DNA of 64,000 bases from Notospermus geniculatus (GCA_002633025.1 NMRB01001345.1:122591-186590); one strand, 5' to 3'; counted from the first letter of the stretch, positions 12,207 to 25,300 are shown. Numbers and translations are program-made. The notes: generated from the sequence alone by a model not told the origin.

Positions 12207-12967
12207 CGACAGCAACAGCCTTTGCATCATGTGCCGCTCATCGAATCAAGCTCCTCCACGATTTAACTAAATACTACAAACAGCCGTACGCATTTACATA
12301 ACCGCTTTCGCGTACTTTATCACGGTTTTAAGTCTCAGTGGATGAAAATTCATCTCTTCTTAGCGCGGCTGAAAGTGTTCTACCCACATCGGAACCGGTG
12401 TGATTAAATTCGCTCCCGGGCTCACGATCTCTCAAGTGATCTGTGGAGCTTTGATGCCAACACTAAACGTACAGCGCATGCTTTTACCGCGGCCTCTTAG
12501 GAGCCATTAAGCGAAATTCATTTCCAACTATTAGCAGTAGGAACTAGGGTAAACAACCTGGCAGGTACTCACCCTCTGCAAGGAACGTTTCTAACGCTTT
12601 GAAGTAGCAGGCAAGTTAGCGGTAATTACTCCGTAGCGATGGCGTACAACGAAGGTTTTTAACCACCCGAATCATCAGTCACATCTCCTGGCATTTTCAC
12701 CAAATACCACAATCATTATCTTTCAATTAAAAAACGTGTAAACTTAACAAAAGATTGTAAATTTCTAACTTTATTTCATCAAACTACCTGCGTTTTTTTT
12801 CGAACGTGCGATATAGCGATAATTTGGTATGAAACTTAGTGAAGTAGCATTTATCAAAATCTGCAGTTACTTTCATTACTTCTGCATCTTTTTAAAAACA
12901 AATCGTCCACATATTACAACAAAGCATTCAGAGCAGGACGCAGCCAATCACGAACTAGTTACAAGAT

Positions 12968-12992
12968 CACGTGGGAGTTAAACGTGACGTCA
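12968..12992 (+). promoter_or_regulatory. Promoter-like E-box plus CRE
   Basis: CACGTG (12968-12973) is followed after 11 nt by TGACGTCA (12985-12992) and then CACGTCGGCCATC, in a CpG-richer patch that continues to about 13080. It resembles the pair at 10390-10431. It is upstream of the open frame at 13242. That it acts as a promoter is inference. Confidence 0.35.
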
Positions 12993-13241
12993 TTCACGTC
13001 GGCCATCATCACTGTGTGGTCTCTTTGGCTGTGCTGTTGGAGCTGTCATTTTCGGCGTCGCTCATCCTCGACACGAACCAACAAGGTTTCTGTCTGTGAC
13101 AAAAGGAGAGGTCAGATCATGATGCCACTCTGTCCTCAATTTGATATTTGCTAATTCTTACTTGTATTATCAATGACACTTTTTATGAGTTGTGTGTTCA
13201 TGACGAATGTTTGAGCAGCAATCGTATCTAAGCGGTTTTTG

Positions 13242-13511
13242 ATGGGAGACAAATTATATGGAAGTGTTCGCAGACTAGATCATATAAACGTAACTTATAA
13301 AGAATGGAATGAAATTTGTGACTGTTATATTCAAAATGATAACCCATCGGTAACTCTAGCCACAAACTCCCACACCTGCCCAAGGATAAAATTCTTTGCA
13401 CCGGCACATATTCCCCTTCTTGCTGCGTTACAGAAATCATACGAATATGCAGATGATTTTGAATTTATGATTGTAAAAGGGTATTATAAAGTGTTCACAT
13501 GTACGTTGTGA
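13242..13511 (+). CDS. Possible small ORF of unknown function
   Basis: This 89-codon frame starts MGDKLYGSVRRL (an in-frame ATG lies one codon upstream at 13239) and ends at TGA 13511. Its composition is protein-like: mixed charged residues, four Cys, and a Tyr/Asp-rich segment YEYADDFEF near residue 67. I recognise no domain. It sits about 250 bp downstream of the E-box/CRE patch, so an unspliced transcript is conceivable, but several ATGs lie in between. It could equally be chance. Confidence 0.2.
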   Translation: MGDKLYGSVRRLDHINVTYKEWNEICDCYIQNDNPSVTLATNSHTCPRIKFFAPAHIPLLAALQKSYEYADDFEFMIVKGYYKVFTCTL

Positions 13512-15157
13512 CTGAGGATTGCATGTTTTCTGCCAAAAATGCCTTTGTCTAGTGGTCACAGCAGAAACTTTACAGCGAAAGGTCTCTTGAGCAAAGGGCA
13601 TAAGCGCACAGCAGGCCCTCGGAGTTAGCTGAAACACCTTCTCCAAAACTTCAATGAGACCTCACCCTCTGCTGGCAAACTTACAGAGACACTGACGAAA
13701 CCCAACGAACAGAAAATCGTCTCCGGCAGACAGCCGAAGAGGCCATTTTTAAACAGACGGAAAACCATGAGACCCGCACACACCCAGTGACATTCCCACC
13801 GCCAAGCAGACGACGTGCGATCTGAAAACGAGGCCACGAGGTTTGTCGAACGTGTACCGAGCAACAGGCATGTCAACATTGGCGCGTACCAAGTTTTCCC
13901 CGCGAAAATTCGATCCGAATGACAACATGGGCGTATCATTTGCTTGGGGCTTATGGTTTATGAGGGAATTATTTACTTGCTATGGGCCGCGCATCAATTT
14001 TATCCAGTTAATTTATACCTGAAGTCATGACAGTTGACAGATTTTAATAGTTTATACCCTGCTCTAGTACCGCTGCGCATTGTCGGTTATTTTCTCAACC
14101 TGTTTCGGACGGATGCCTTCAAGTTTTGACCGTCCCCCGCCACCAACTCAGCAAATAATATTTGTAATTTGATATCCTGACAGGCTGGCTATTTCGCATG
14201 GACTCACTTCGGTATGAGAAGATTTCTATGTAGAAATGACCTGGCACCAGCCTATAATGTCAGGACAGAGAGGGGGCCCTCGAGGGCGGAAGCCGTTTCC
14301 AAACAAGTGACCAACGTTCGCTAGGTCTCTATATGAGATTCTGACGTTGGTATTTGCTGCATAACATCTGTCTTTTGGTATATATTCTCTTGACTTGGTA
14401 ATTTCTTGTCAGATAAATAAATATTACATCTCCAAACCGGATAATGTGGTCATTTTTCACACGGAACCGTTTCTACACCCAAACAGAAGTTTCAGACCAG
14501 CGTCTGAGTTGCAAATGCCAGCTCCAATGCGTTAAAGTTGTAAGCAGCACACTCTTCTTCCGTCCACGCATCGAGATGTGACGTCACTATCGTCTGATCG
14601 GGTCGCGCATGCTCCTCAATCGATCTTCCCTGAAACCGTATCCAAGCAAGTCTGAATATTCATGGCAATTAATCATGCCGAGTGGCGATGGAATGGTGCT
14701 TCAATGTTTTCGTTAATTATACCTCCCTCTTCATTCTCGTGCCTCGCCACTTTGTCGTGCTTAAGTTGTTGATTCAGAGAGCATTTACCTGCATAGAAAA
14801 TTGGCCAAACACTAAATGCCTGGGACCTTATCCCTGTCCAAATCACATATCAGTTTCACCCTAGACGTTCCGTAGGTTGAAGGCTTGAAGATTTACTTAG
14901 CGTCACCCTCCGAGGAAATATTACACGATTCGTAAGATACTTGAGTTGATGATGAAGGTGTTCTTTCAGCGGGTTGTTAGGGTTTATTGTTAGTACAAGG
15001 GACACTCAAGACCGACTGGGGCTCATCGGCCTTACGTGGTGGACAAACAGACCATGAGAAAAGCGCTTCTGGATTATAGGGAACCATATCGGGAAAGGGT
15101 GCATGTTTGTATGTGCAGTCAAAATGGGCAACGAAAACATTCAATGTCATAATCGCC
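13512..15157. other. Non-coding stretch with one CRE
   Basis: No supported gene. A perfect TGACGTCA lies at 14579-14586 next to a CpG-bearing patch (about 14560-14640). Confidence 0.45.
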
Positions 15158-15550
15158 CTGTGAGCAAGTTGTCAAGGGTCACCAATAGCCTACCTATAAT
15201 CAAACTGGTTCCCAGAATGCATTTCGCTCCACAATATGGCGGTCGCTAATAATGCCTCTGGAAACAAACGCCCTCTTCACTTCTGCAAGGTTCTTGCAAA
15301 ACCACTTTTCAGATTAAAATATTAGCGTCAAACGCATCCAATGACTTTGATAATCGTTATTATTTCATTCTATAGCCACAAACTGGGATAATATGGAGGA
15401 AAACATTAATTTGATGTTAGGAATTTTGCGCACTACTTTGCGCAGTTTCGAGCAAATGCCGTGAGCCGTCTCGGCGCTCGACCAATCAGAGGCCAGATAC
15501 TCGGCNCTGTGAGCAAGTTGTCAAGGGTCACCAATAGCCTACCTATAATC
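15158..15550. repeat. 44-bp direct repeat spanning a scaffold join
   Basis: The 44 bp at 15158-15201 (starting CTGTGAGCAAGTTGTCAAGG) recur exactly at 15507-15550, immediately after the single N at 15506. As at 6876, the right contig restarts in sequence already present to the left, so the 15202-15505 segment may be an allelic alternative or a misplaced contig end. Confidence 0.7.
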
Positions 15551-18500
15551 TGCAATTCCACACCATGAAACAAAAGTGACTTCTGCAATAGTCAGGCCTA
15601 CGATCCAAACAGTGGCCTTATTTGGTGTCACGCTGATGATTTTCCTGAGCGACAAACAATGATAGGTGTGAAATTGACAAGAGGCCGGCATGACGTAGAC
15701 CTGAAATGAACGCCCATTTCTAAAAAAAATACAGGTCCCTATCGAATAGGCACAATGCTCCACAGAGTGCCAATGCTTTCCCCGCAATGGTGAAGTTCAA
15801 CAACCATCTGACGTCAAAACTTCACCGGGAAACAGGTTACTTTCAACAAAGTGACTTGTGAAACAGCCTTTCTTGTCTATTATCAGCAAAGACAATCTGA
15901 GTGCAGCTATCCACCGAATCATTGGATTTAGAAGTCGCCGTGCAAAACAGTGATATTACCAAAATGTCAAGTGTGCAGGAAAAAGTCGTTGACGAAAACC
16001 TAGATATATATCGTGGCCATTTTTTCTCATGCTGATCGCCTTCTTTATGGTCGTCTGAAGAGAGAGATTGTAAGAAAGAAAAAAGATGGCAGACTGTATT
16101 CTAGAGGAAAAAATGGCGGCATAAATGAACAAAACAACCAGAGAACTGATGAGGAGAAATAACTGTGTGACCAAATTTCATTCAGGGGTTCCGGTGGCAC
16201 TTGTTTATATGTAATCCGTTCATGTTGTTGGATCGCTTCGTAGGATGGAAGACATACTCGAGAGAGCGAGAACTCTCGCGAGAACAGACCGAGAGGAAGT
16301 CCATGGCCCGTTAATATCCTCATTGGTCTTCAAACCGGATGAGGGAACTAATGTTCCATAATCCGAGTAGACCAGTTTCCTGAACCCTGCGCCAATTCGC
16401 TGGGAAGACGGTCAACTTGAACCAGTCTGGTTGTTAAAAGCCAAACATGAGGAAATGAAACAGCGAGTAACTCAGTGTAAAATTGCTGTGGTTTTTTCTG
16501 ACTCTAATACCGTGGGACCTTTCCCGTTACTTAGCTACTTGAAGTGGTTTAAAAGCTTCCGATAGAAATGGGACAATTTGCAGGGTTAAAATGTCGCATC
16601 CGGTGACAGGATTGTGGGGAATATCAAAAGGCGTTCTCAGAGCATAAGGACATTTCAGTTGTCCTGGGTACATTAGATGGTCTGATAGGGGTCGCTGATG
16701 GCGCCACTCAGGTAGTCAGAAACGGCTAATGAACAGAGGAATGCAGTACACAATTTTCGACAATGGGCAACAGGGTTTTCACGCATACGAGAAAACAGAA
16801 TCAAATAATTGTGCATCATATCATGATAATCTGTCGTCTGCTATCAAAACTGGAACACGTCTGCTCTGGTTTGGAACAAACCCAAACATGCATGTTGTTC
16901 CTCTGAACAAGCTCCAACGACATCCCTTGAGAAAATAAAAGGGAAGACCCCTTCTTGTGTAACCAAAACACCGGGCACTGATTGATAATACTTTTGTTAT
17001 GTAATCCAAAAGTTCATGCATGCCATTGCCTTTGTTGTCATCCAATGTTACACCACCTCATTAGATGGAAAAAAGGGATAAACATCATTTAATGAAAGGG
17101 ATCCAGCAATGTAATGATCGCTTGCATGAGAATTGGGCAATCATCTTTTACAACTACGAGAAAGATGGGCTATTACGTAATACATTCTTTGAATGTTTGC
17201 TATTTGCTGAAAGTATAGCTACAATTTGGAAGAAGATTATAAAATTTAGCCCTACCGTCTAACTATATCACAATAATCATCCAATTTTTGTGTCTTGTAG
17301 CATAGTCCTACCAACAATAGGCCTTTAGGTCTGGTTGGCGACAACAAATCCGGGTGGGAATAAAACCAACTTTAGTGGAATCTCCGGCGCCATGGGAACG
17401 TATAATTTATAACTGTTGTATGGAGACGACGTAAGAATTGGTTTGAGTTTGAATGTTTCGCCGGCAATTTGATCAATTACTGCCGCACGATTATCGGACA
17501 GAAAACTTTTATTTGGGAATGGAGCACACGGCAAGGTCGTGACATCAAAATGAGATATTGTCCACTATCTTATCATATTTTATGCTTCCGTGGCCAGGGA
17601 ACGTAAGACAAAAGGTTGCAACTCCAATTATAAGATCTAAAAAGGTGTAAAAGACGATGGACTTGTGGCTGAAATTGTAATTAACTTGTAATCCACGGTT
17701 GTCCTGTCTTATTCCCTCCTGCTGCCGAGGGATAGATATTTCGTGACAAAAATCACATTGTTGCTGGTAATTATGAAACTATGGCTATCAATTGATAATA
17801 TATTGACCCCAATTATCTTCTAATAATTGCTTGAATCACCGGCTGCATTGGCAATCTTTTTGTCAGCCGAGGAACTTTGCATCCAGGATTATTACACGTG
17901 ACCATATCGTGTGCTGATGCGGCACCAGCAACCTCAGCAGCCGAGCAGACGACAATAACAATAGATCCTTGGCTAGCGGTTTGAAAATTTCCGGTGATTA
18001 TGATGTGATAATCAGGGGTCGTAAACGTAGCAGAAAATTTCCGAGATGGATTTTTATCTTTCATGATTGAAGTGGAAGATGCTTTTCTGAAACTTACGGA
18101 AACAGCAAATGGTGTCGGACCGTAAAATCAATGTGATTTGATGGCTGAAGCTTAAAATCCCTTCTGATATCTATTCAGAAGCCGTCGAAAGGCAGCTGGG
18201 CCGAACACGCGTTCATGACGCTGCAAAAGCGTGTAATAATCGGCCATATCTTGGGAATTGACGGCCTAGTCTTGTAACCGAAGACGCGTCTAAGAACCGC
18301 AAGGCAGCAACGACAGAGCTCTCAGCTTTGTTTGCTACTGGCGACCTTCTTATCCCTGACAATACCAACACCACACGGTCACTTGTTGTCCGACTTGAAC
18401 GAGGTATCTGCCAATTTATGCCGCCCCCTTCCGACATCAGCGATCACCAGGTGACCTTGCCAGAGGTGAACCAAGTGTGATGTCTTTATGATGAAGTACA

Positions 18501-18621
18501 TTGCCAAGAGTGTTTCTCATCATTAAGGTCTCATTTGCTGACCGACACAAGTGTTATTACATCCCTATCAGGAACAACTGTGACAATCTCCTCTGACTGT
18601 CGGAAGCAGAGGGTCTCGCCT
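15551..18621. other. Non-coding stretch with scattered regulatory motifs
   Basis: No supported gene. It holds a TGACGTCA at 15809-15816 and the TCTCGCGAGA palindrome at 16274-16283. Minus-strand frames at 17325-18064 look protein-like in places but lack convincing splice borders. Confidence 0.4.
16274..16283. promoter_or_regulatory. TCTCGCGAGA promoter palindrome
   Basis: A perfect 10-bp TCTCGCGAGA, the CGCG element bound in vertebrates by BANP at CpG-island promoters. It sits in a short purine-rich, CpG-bearing patch (16255-16300). No associated gene could be identified on either strand. Confidence 0.3.
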
Positions 18622-18625
18622 TTAA

Positions 18626-18994
18626 AGGGACTAGGAAAATTGTTTCTAGCTTCGGTTATTACAAAATGCTAGTCTTTCATGATAAATTCCCCGCCTTCAA
18701 TTCACTTTTTCAATTAAGCGTTAATTACTGCCACCCAGACAAATCAGTCATCACCACACCATGGAGCATTCACCACGTCACTGGGAACCTAATCAACATA
18801 ATAGAGTACAGGCTCGCTCCATACAATATATACAGCGATTAGGTTCCCAGTGACGTGGTGAATGCTCCATGGTGTGGTGATGACTGATTTGTCTGGGTGT
18901 CAGTAATTAACACAAGTGAATTGACGGTGGGAATTTATCAGGCAAGACTAGCATTTTGTAATAACCGAAGATTGAAAAAATTTTCCTAGTCCCT
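18626..18994. mobile_element. Fold-back element with TTAA target duplication
   Basis: A 369-bp element flanked by TTAA (18622-18625 and 18995-18998). Its termini are AGGGACTAGG and CCTAGTCCCT. Both arms are inverted copies of each other over about 160 bp (to 18794 and from 18837), leaving a 42-bp loop. A TTAA target site with an AGGG-type terminus fits a non-autonomous piggyBac-like element; no transposase is encoded. The inner arm part (18730-18794) is nearly perfect, while the outer part carries mismatches and indels. Confidence 0.8.
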
Positions 18995-18998
18995 TTAA

Positions 18999-19720
18999 TT
19001 CCAAAACACTACCACCGAATGTCGGTTCGTGAAGGGCAGAACAGACTAGAGCAGCAATTCGCTTCGCCGCTCGGTTTCCACACTTGGTAAACTGGAAAAC
19101 CGGTAGGCTATTATATTGCCTGTCCGCTCTTGATCCCTTGGAATTTCAAGCAGGACGGTTCCTGTGTTGAAACCGAGAGGCAAGGGTGCATGGCAAACCG
19201 TTGTGGCAGTGCCTGTCGCTGGCATACATTTGAATAGATTTACAAACAGCCAACCCGCGGCCAGGGAAACTGGCGCGTAAGCAACGCGTTGGAAAGCGTT
19301 GAACCAATCAGGCAGGCGGTAACATGGACCGAAACACCTACCGAAGAATCTGATTGGCAGAACGCCTGCATGACGCGCCGCGTACGCGTCAGTCTGTCAC
19401 CGGCTTACCAAACACCCGTCACGGTTGACGCTTTCAGAGAAAGCAAAATTGAAAGCAATGGCTAATCACTTGAAATCTATGAAATTGACGACAGTTGGAC
19501 AGGCGTGTCTCCTAAAATCTGCATGTCAATGGTCGACCGAGCACATTGCTCGACCCGTACATTGTGGGTTCAGCCTAAATACTGTTGAGTGAACTCTTTC
19601 GTATGAAAGTACAGTATTTTGCTGTGCCTTCATCAAACAGGCCTAGAGTTTCTCTTCTACATCGTCCCCATTGAAGTGCCACAAGTTTTTCCACGAACGC
19701 CGATAATTTCAAGTGACGTC
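18999..19720. other. Non-coding stretch, CpG-bearing
   Basis: No supported gene. The 19240-19450 part is locally CpG-rich. A perfect TGACGTCA occupies 19714-19721, right at the start of the duplicated block. Confidence 0.4.
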
Positions 19721-20933
19721 ACAAAAACAGGAAATGCTTGTTGAACAATGTGAAGACCACACTCGGGAATTCAACGTTACAACAATTGTTACTGACAAGA
19801 CAAACTTACAACTTATATAGGTTTAATGTCAACGAATTGTAAGGAGGTTCAATAGCTCATTGAAGTCTGCATTTCTGTCCCATGAAGAAGCAGACCTCAA
19901 CAGGGATTCCTCTAGGCCTAATCCTGAGGTGACGTACCCAGCCGATCTCCAGACGACACTCCTTACATTACAAGATGCATTCCGGTTTCCATGTGTTTAG
20001 TGATTTGAGAACGTAATTTTCAGGACAGGATGATCATTCTTTGCTTTGTATCCAATTAGTAGGACCTTTAATTGAAACGAATTGAGGGGGTCATCAAGGT
20101 TTGATAATGTAAACACGTAATCACCCGAAGCAATGGGCTAAATTAAGTGAGGACCACATAGACAGCGCAGGTGGACTCAGTGTGGGTCTTCTCTTGGTAT
20201 TTGAAAATTTGTTTTTTAATTTGGAATGGCACTTTGAGTTACCATCTCCCTTTGCGGCGCAGTTCGTTCCGTCAAGTTAGAGAAAGCGATTATGACATGT
20301 CTAAAAGCATCTTGCACCTCTATTGAGGACGATCCTGTCAGGCCGGGCATAGATTCCGAGGATCGGGGAAAGCGCACATGAATGGTTCAAGAGATGTCCC
20401 GTGCTATCCCGCTGTGTCATTTGTCCAAACGACACTTTCATGTAGTCCTGCTTTTATTCTGGCGAAGCGAGGGGTAGCAAAGACGATCAGCCGACCGCGA
20501 AACGCCAACAAAACCGTGTTTGCCCGAAATTCTTCCTCGCAGCGCACACCTGGTCGGCAGAAATCGGGCTCAACGTGTGCGAGGCTTTCTCACAGCCGCC
20601 CAGCTAAACATGGACCCTGTAATTACGACCTAGGCGGCTGAGGCGGGGATGAATCACACCATAGATGGGCGGGAGGACACTATGCTGGGGGAGAACCACG
20701 AGCAGGAATCGCTGCTAGCAAATTGGCCGTTCTTGTTTCTGGTAACAAAACATGTGACGTGATGACGTCTGGTTTGCTAATCAGGGGTGTTTTCGCCCCT
20801 CGCGGTTCGTCCCTAACTAGTAATTTTCTACTCTGAGGAAGCAGGATTCCCTGAATGGATAGCGTAAGAGGGGGAGTGAATGATGAAGCGAAGCTTGTGA
20901 TAAATAACGTAATATACAAAAGGATATTTGGCT
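19721..20933. repeat. Direct duplication, copy 1, ending at assembly gap
   Basis: This 1213-bp block begins ACAAAAACAGGAAATGC and ends GGATATTTGGCT at the gap. It recurs at 21089-22315 with a few small differences (for example CAACTTATATAGG against CAACTCACACAG). Both copies carry the same 87-codon ORF (20378-20641 here) with identical translation. Conservation between alleles says nothing about coding, and I recognise no product. Confidence 0.85.
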
Positions 20934-21088
20934 NNNNNNNNNNNNNNNNNNNNNNNNNNNNNNNNNNNNNNNNNNNNNNNNNNNNNNNNNNNNNNNNNNN
21001 NNNNNNNNNNNNNNNNNNNNNNNNNNNNNNNNNNNNNNNNNNNNNNNNNNNNNNNNNNNNNNNNNNNNNNNNNNNNNNNNNNNNNNNN
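20934..21088. other. Assembly gap (155 N)
   Basis: A run of unknown bases. The left flank equals the end of the right-hand copy of the block, and the right flank equals the start of the left-hand copy. The gap therefore probably separates two haplotype versions of one locus. Confidence 0.95.
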
Positions 21089-22315
21089 ACAAAAACAGGA
21101 AATGCTTGTTGAACAATGTGAAGACCACACTCGGGAATTCAACGTTACAACAATTGTTACTGACAAGACAAACTTACTTACAACTCACACAGATTTGATG
21201 TCAACGAATTGTAAGGAGGTTCAATAGCTCATTATGGCACTTAAGTCTGCATTTCTGTCCCATGAAGAAGCAGAACTCAACAGGGATTCCTCTAGGCCTA
21301 ATCCTGGGGTGACGTATACCCAGCCGATCTCCAGACGACACTCCTTACATTACAAGATGCATTCCGGTTTCCATGTGTTCAGTGACTTGAGAACGTAATT
21401 TTCGGGACAGGATGATCATTCTTTGCTTTGTATCCAATTAGTAGGACCTTTAATTGAAACGAATTGAGGGGGTCATCAAGGTTTGATAATGTAAACACGT
21501 AATCACCCGAAGCAATGGGCTAAATTAAGTGAGGACCACATAGACAGCGCAGGTGGACTCAGTGTGGGTCTTCTCTTGGTATTTGAAAATTTGTTTTTTA
21601 ATTTGGAATGGCACTTTGAGTTACCATCTCCCTTTGCGGCGCAGTTCGTTCCGTCAAGTTAGAGAAAGCGATTATGACATGTCTAAAAGCATCTTGCACC
21701 TCTATTGAGGACGATCCTGTCAGGCCGGGCATAGATTCCGAGGATCGGGGAAAGCGCACATGAATGGTTCAAGAGATGTCCCGTGCTATCCCGCTGTGTC
21801 ATTTGTCCAAACGACACTTTCATGTAGTCCTGCTTTTATTCTGGCGAAGCGAGGGGTAGCAAAGACGATCAGCCGACCGCGAAACGCCAACAAAACCGTG
21901 TTTGCCCGAAATTCTTCCTCGCAGCGCACACCTGGTCGGCAGAAATCGGGCTCAACGTGTGCGAGGCTTTCTCACAGCCGCCCAGCTAAACATGGACCCT
22001 GTAATTACGACCTAGGCGGCTGAGGCGGGGATGAATCACACCATAGATGGGCGGGAGGACACTATGCTGGGGGAGAACCACGAGCAGGAATCGCTGCTAG
22101 CAAATTGGCCGTTCTTGTTTCTGGTAACAAAACATGTGACGTGATGACGTCTGGTTTGCTAATCAGGGGTGTTTTCGCCCCTCGCGGTTCGTCCCTAACT
22201 AGTAATTTTCTACTCTGAGGAAGCAGGATTCCCTGAATGGGTAGCGTAAGAGGGGGAGTGAATGATGAAGCGAAGCTTGTGATAAATAACGTAATATACA
22301 AAAGGATATTTGGCT
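21089..22315. repeat. Direct duplication, copy 2, starting at assembly gap
   Basis: The second copy (1227 bp) of 19721-20933, starting on the first base after the gap. From 22316 the sequence is unique. Likely a false duplication. Confidence 0.85.
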
Positions 22316-25300
22316 CATTTGGATGCCTGAACTGGTGCATTGTCCGTTGCACTTGTTTGACCAGGGACACACTCAAAGTTGCGTCGTTGAGGGTCCTTCA
22401 ATTTGACACCCTTTTTCTCCTATGTATCATTTAGGTGCAAGGTCTTAGGCTCTGAGGGTTATTAGCGCCACCCTGCAATTGTCTCGTTAAGCAGGTACTT
22501 GTATAGCGGCATACCACGGCCGTCTTGTACCCTGTCACCCTCCCTCCCGCGGGCATGCCCCTGGGCACATCTTTGAAGAGGATTTCGGCCGGTAATTAGC
22601 GTGATAAATCGAAGGGATGGGAAAACCGATGGTACAGACACAGGGATTGTGGCTTTGGTGTTGTAGGGAGAGTGCGAGGCTCCATTGATCGCGTATAAAC
22701 CGATAAAACAAGCTCATATCGATTTCTCACCGAAACGTTCCTGAGAACCACCGCTTTTCATGGCCGGATGCTATTTTTTTGGGAATAACTAAAATCTGCT
22801 TCCATGGGACAGCCAGATGAGATGGAACTTCGTGTAGCATTCAGAACTCCTTCATTTTGATTGTATCCATGGTGTCTTATTATATAGCAGTGCTGCCAAA
22901 TGAGGGCGGAGCACAAAAATCTTACCCTCTGTAGTCACAGCGTTGAGGAAGAGCGTAACGTAACCCTAATGGGAACGCCCACGCTTGATCACTCCGCATC
23001 AGAAGACGACCTTGAGATTTAGGCCCTTTGCAAAAGTTTCCTTATGCTATCGTTCTGCCAGTGTTAATTTCATTGAAGTATGTGTTGGCATCTCGGCTTT
23101 CTCCTCTAGAAGCTTACAAAACAATGACATCATCATCAGATTCCACGTTCTAGTGACACCGATATCGGCAAACCTTCCGCGTCTTTTGTGAAGGAAGTTC
23201 GCGAGATTTTGGCTAAATATTCCAATCACGTGTCTGACCTTTTGACATGGGGTCAATACATAATATCTTTGGTCAATTCGTAGAACACATCTCTGTTCAT
23301 TTATACTGACCTCTCACATACGACTCTGGCAACATTTCGATGACTCTTAACCCAGTTTAGACCAAGTATCAATACTCTTACTAGTAGCAAGGCTATCACC
23401 GATTTAGGGGTTGGCCGGGCACTAAGTTGTAACAAAAGATGTTAAAGAGAGCCAAGGATGATCTGGTGAAACCATATCCAGGACTTGAGCACGGATGTTA
23501 TGTGCCCTGACATGAGGTTCTGGTTCCTCTTTTACTCCCTGGGTTTCACTCAGACAATAACCCAGAAATAAACCCTGGCTGAGTGTTTCCACTGTTTGTT
23601 GAGATTTCAAACATAATGACCACTTCATCACCGAAATTGACTTTTTAACTCCCGTGATTGACGTCGTAATTTCTCCGTTTGCCATCGCCAAACTCTGAAA
23701 TTTGACCCCTTTTCAGGGCGACGCTGCACCCCATGGAGGTGAATGGACCACAACCGGATCTTGACTATCTCCTATTCATAATGAAGCACCCATAGAACAA
23801 AAACCCGGGTCCCACAGATGCCATGGAGAAGTGTTTTAATGGAGCTATTTCACAACCCCCTAAAATTTCCCCTTTTTGTTCAGTTGGAAAAGGGAAGCAA
23901 TTATTCCGCTTCAACCTATTTACAGTAAGGACCTTGACAGCAGCGAGTTGCTTTTTCATGATTAGATGATGACTGTCACCGAACACCTTTGGTGTCCATC
24001 CATCAAAAAGTGACTGGTATAAAATGGAGAGGTTCCTTATCTTTCTGGCTATCTCGCCAGTCTACTTGTCATGGCAGAGTAATTTGTATTTGAATTAATT
24101 CGATTTGTTGTGAATTACGATAATTGCTAGAAAAACAGACTTGTTTCCGTCACACCTTACCTCCTGTTGGATGGCGCAGAATGAGAAAAAAATTCTGTCT
24201 CGCTGCAGCCCCGTTGAATAGAATTACACATCTTTCAGGGAGCTAAAAAGGCCTAATGGACAAGATAGGTCCGGCAATGGTGATAATCGGCAATGGTGAT
24301 AATCTTACATGCATCAATATCACAAAGTTTTCCTTCCTCGGTTCCTTGGATTTCTAACTCTGTGTATGAATAGTGAAGAGAACAGAGACAAATGTAAATA
24401 GATATCATGACAATTGTCCGAAGAGATTTCTGTCTAAAGCTATCCTCGCAATCGAAATGGTCATTAGGATTTGCCGACGTCTAAATGGCATGATATGTGA
24501 GAATGGTCACGTTTGGAAAGTCTAAAACAATTAGTCCATTAGGGTCAAGTTACACATTGAAAAGAGACTTGGCTTACAGCCCTATGGCCAATCTTATGAT
24601 AACGTTGAAACACTACCTAAGTTCGTCTGAAAGATGTTGAAGAGTGTATCAGTGGTAATACGTATCGACGTAAAATTGTACCTAGTATAAGGCTAATATG
24701 TCAACGCCTTTTTCAGGGATTTTCTACTTTGTCACCATTTTTTATGGCCCTGCAAAGGGACGAAAATCAACAATGGCAGGGTATGATGCGATTAGGAAGG
24801 TGAGCGCAAAGAACATTACTTTGAGTAGCTCAATTTGCCGTCTCGAATGGCAATCGTTCGTGGCAGCATTTTTGGAGGCGAACGGGGATACGCTGACATC
24901 AAGTCACGTCAGAAGTTGGTAAACAGTTTCAGAAGTGTTCAAACTTTGTGCGTGTCTATGCGTCGGTTAGCCTTCAAGCTGTCAGCTAATAGCTGACGGT
25001 TTTGCAAGTGGTCAAATCCTCCCTATTTCCAACCTTCTAATTTGAATAGCATGTTGGGAACTGCTAAATTGAAGTGTTACCACAAGACATCAAATGATGA
25101 TCAATATCCTTCGTCGTTCCTCTCCACCTGTCTCACAACACGGCCTCACACCAGGTGGACTTTGTCATAGTGACCACTGGTCAATACATTTCATGTACTA
25201 GCCTTGTTCATTTCACGCCCATCAGGAGAAAAAGTTGAGCAGTGAACAGGTGGTAGTTTGGAACACTTACAGCTGAGTGGTCAACGCTTGTTTCCTTGAT

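Noticed and set aside
20378-22023. Two identical 87-codon ORFs as tandem paralogues
   Set aside because: They lie in a block that is probably one locus assembled twice across a gap.
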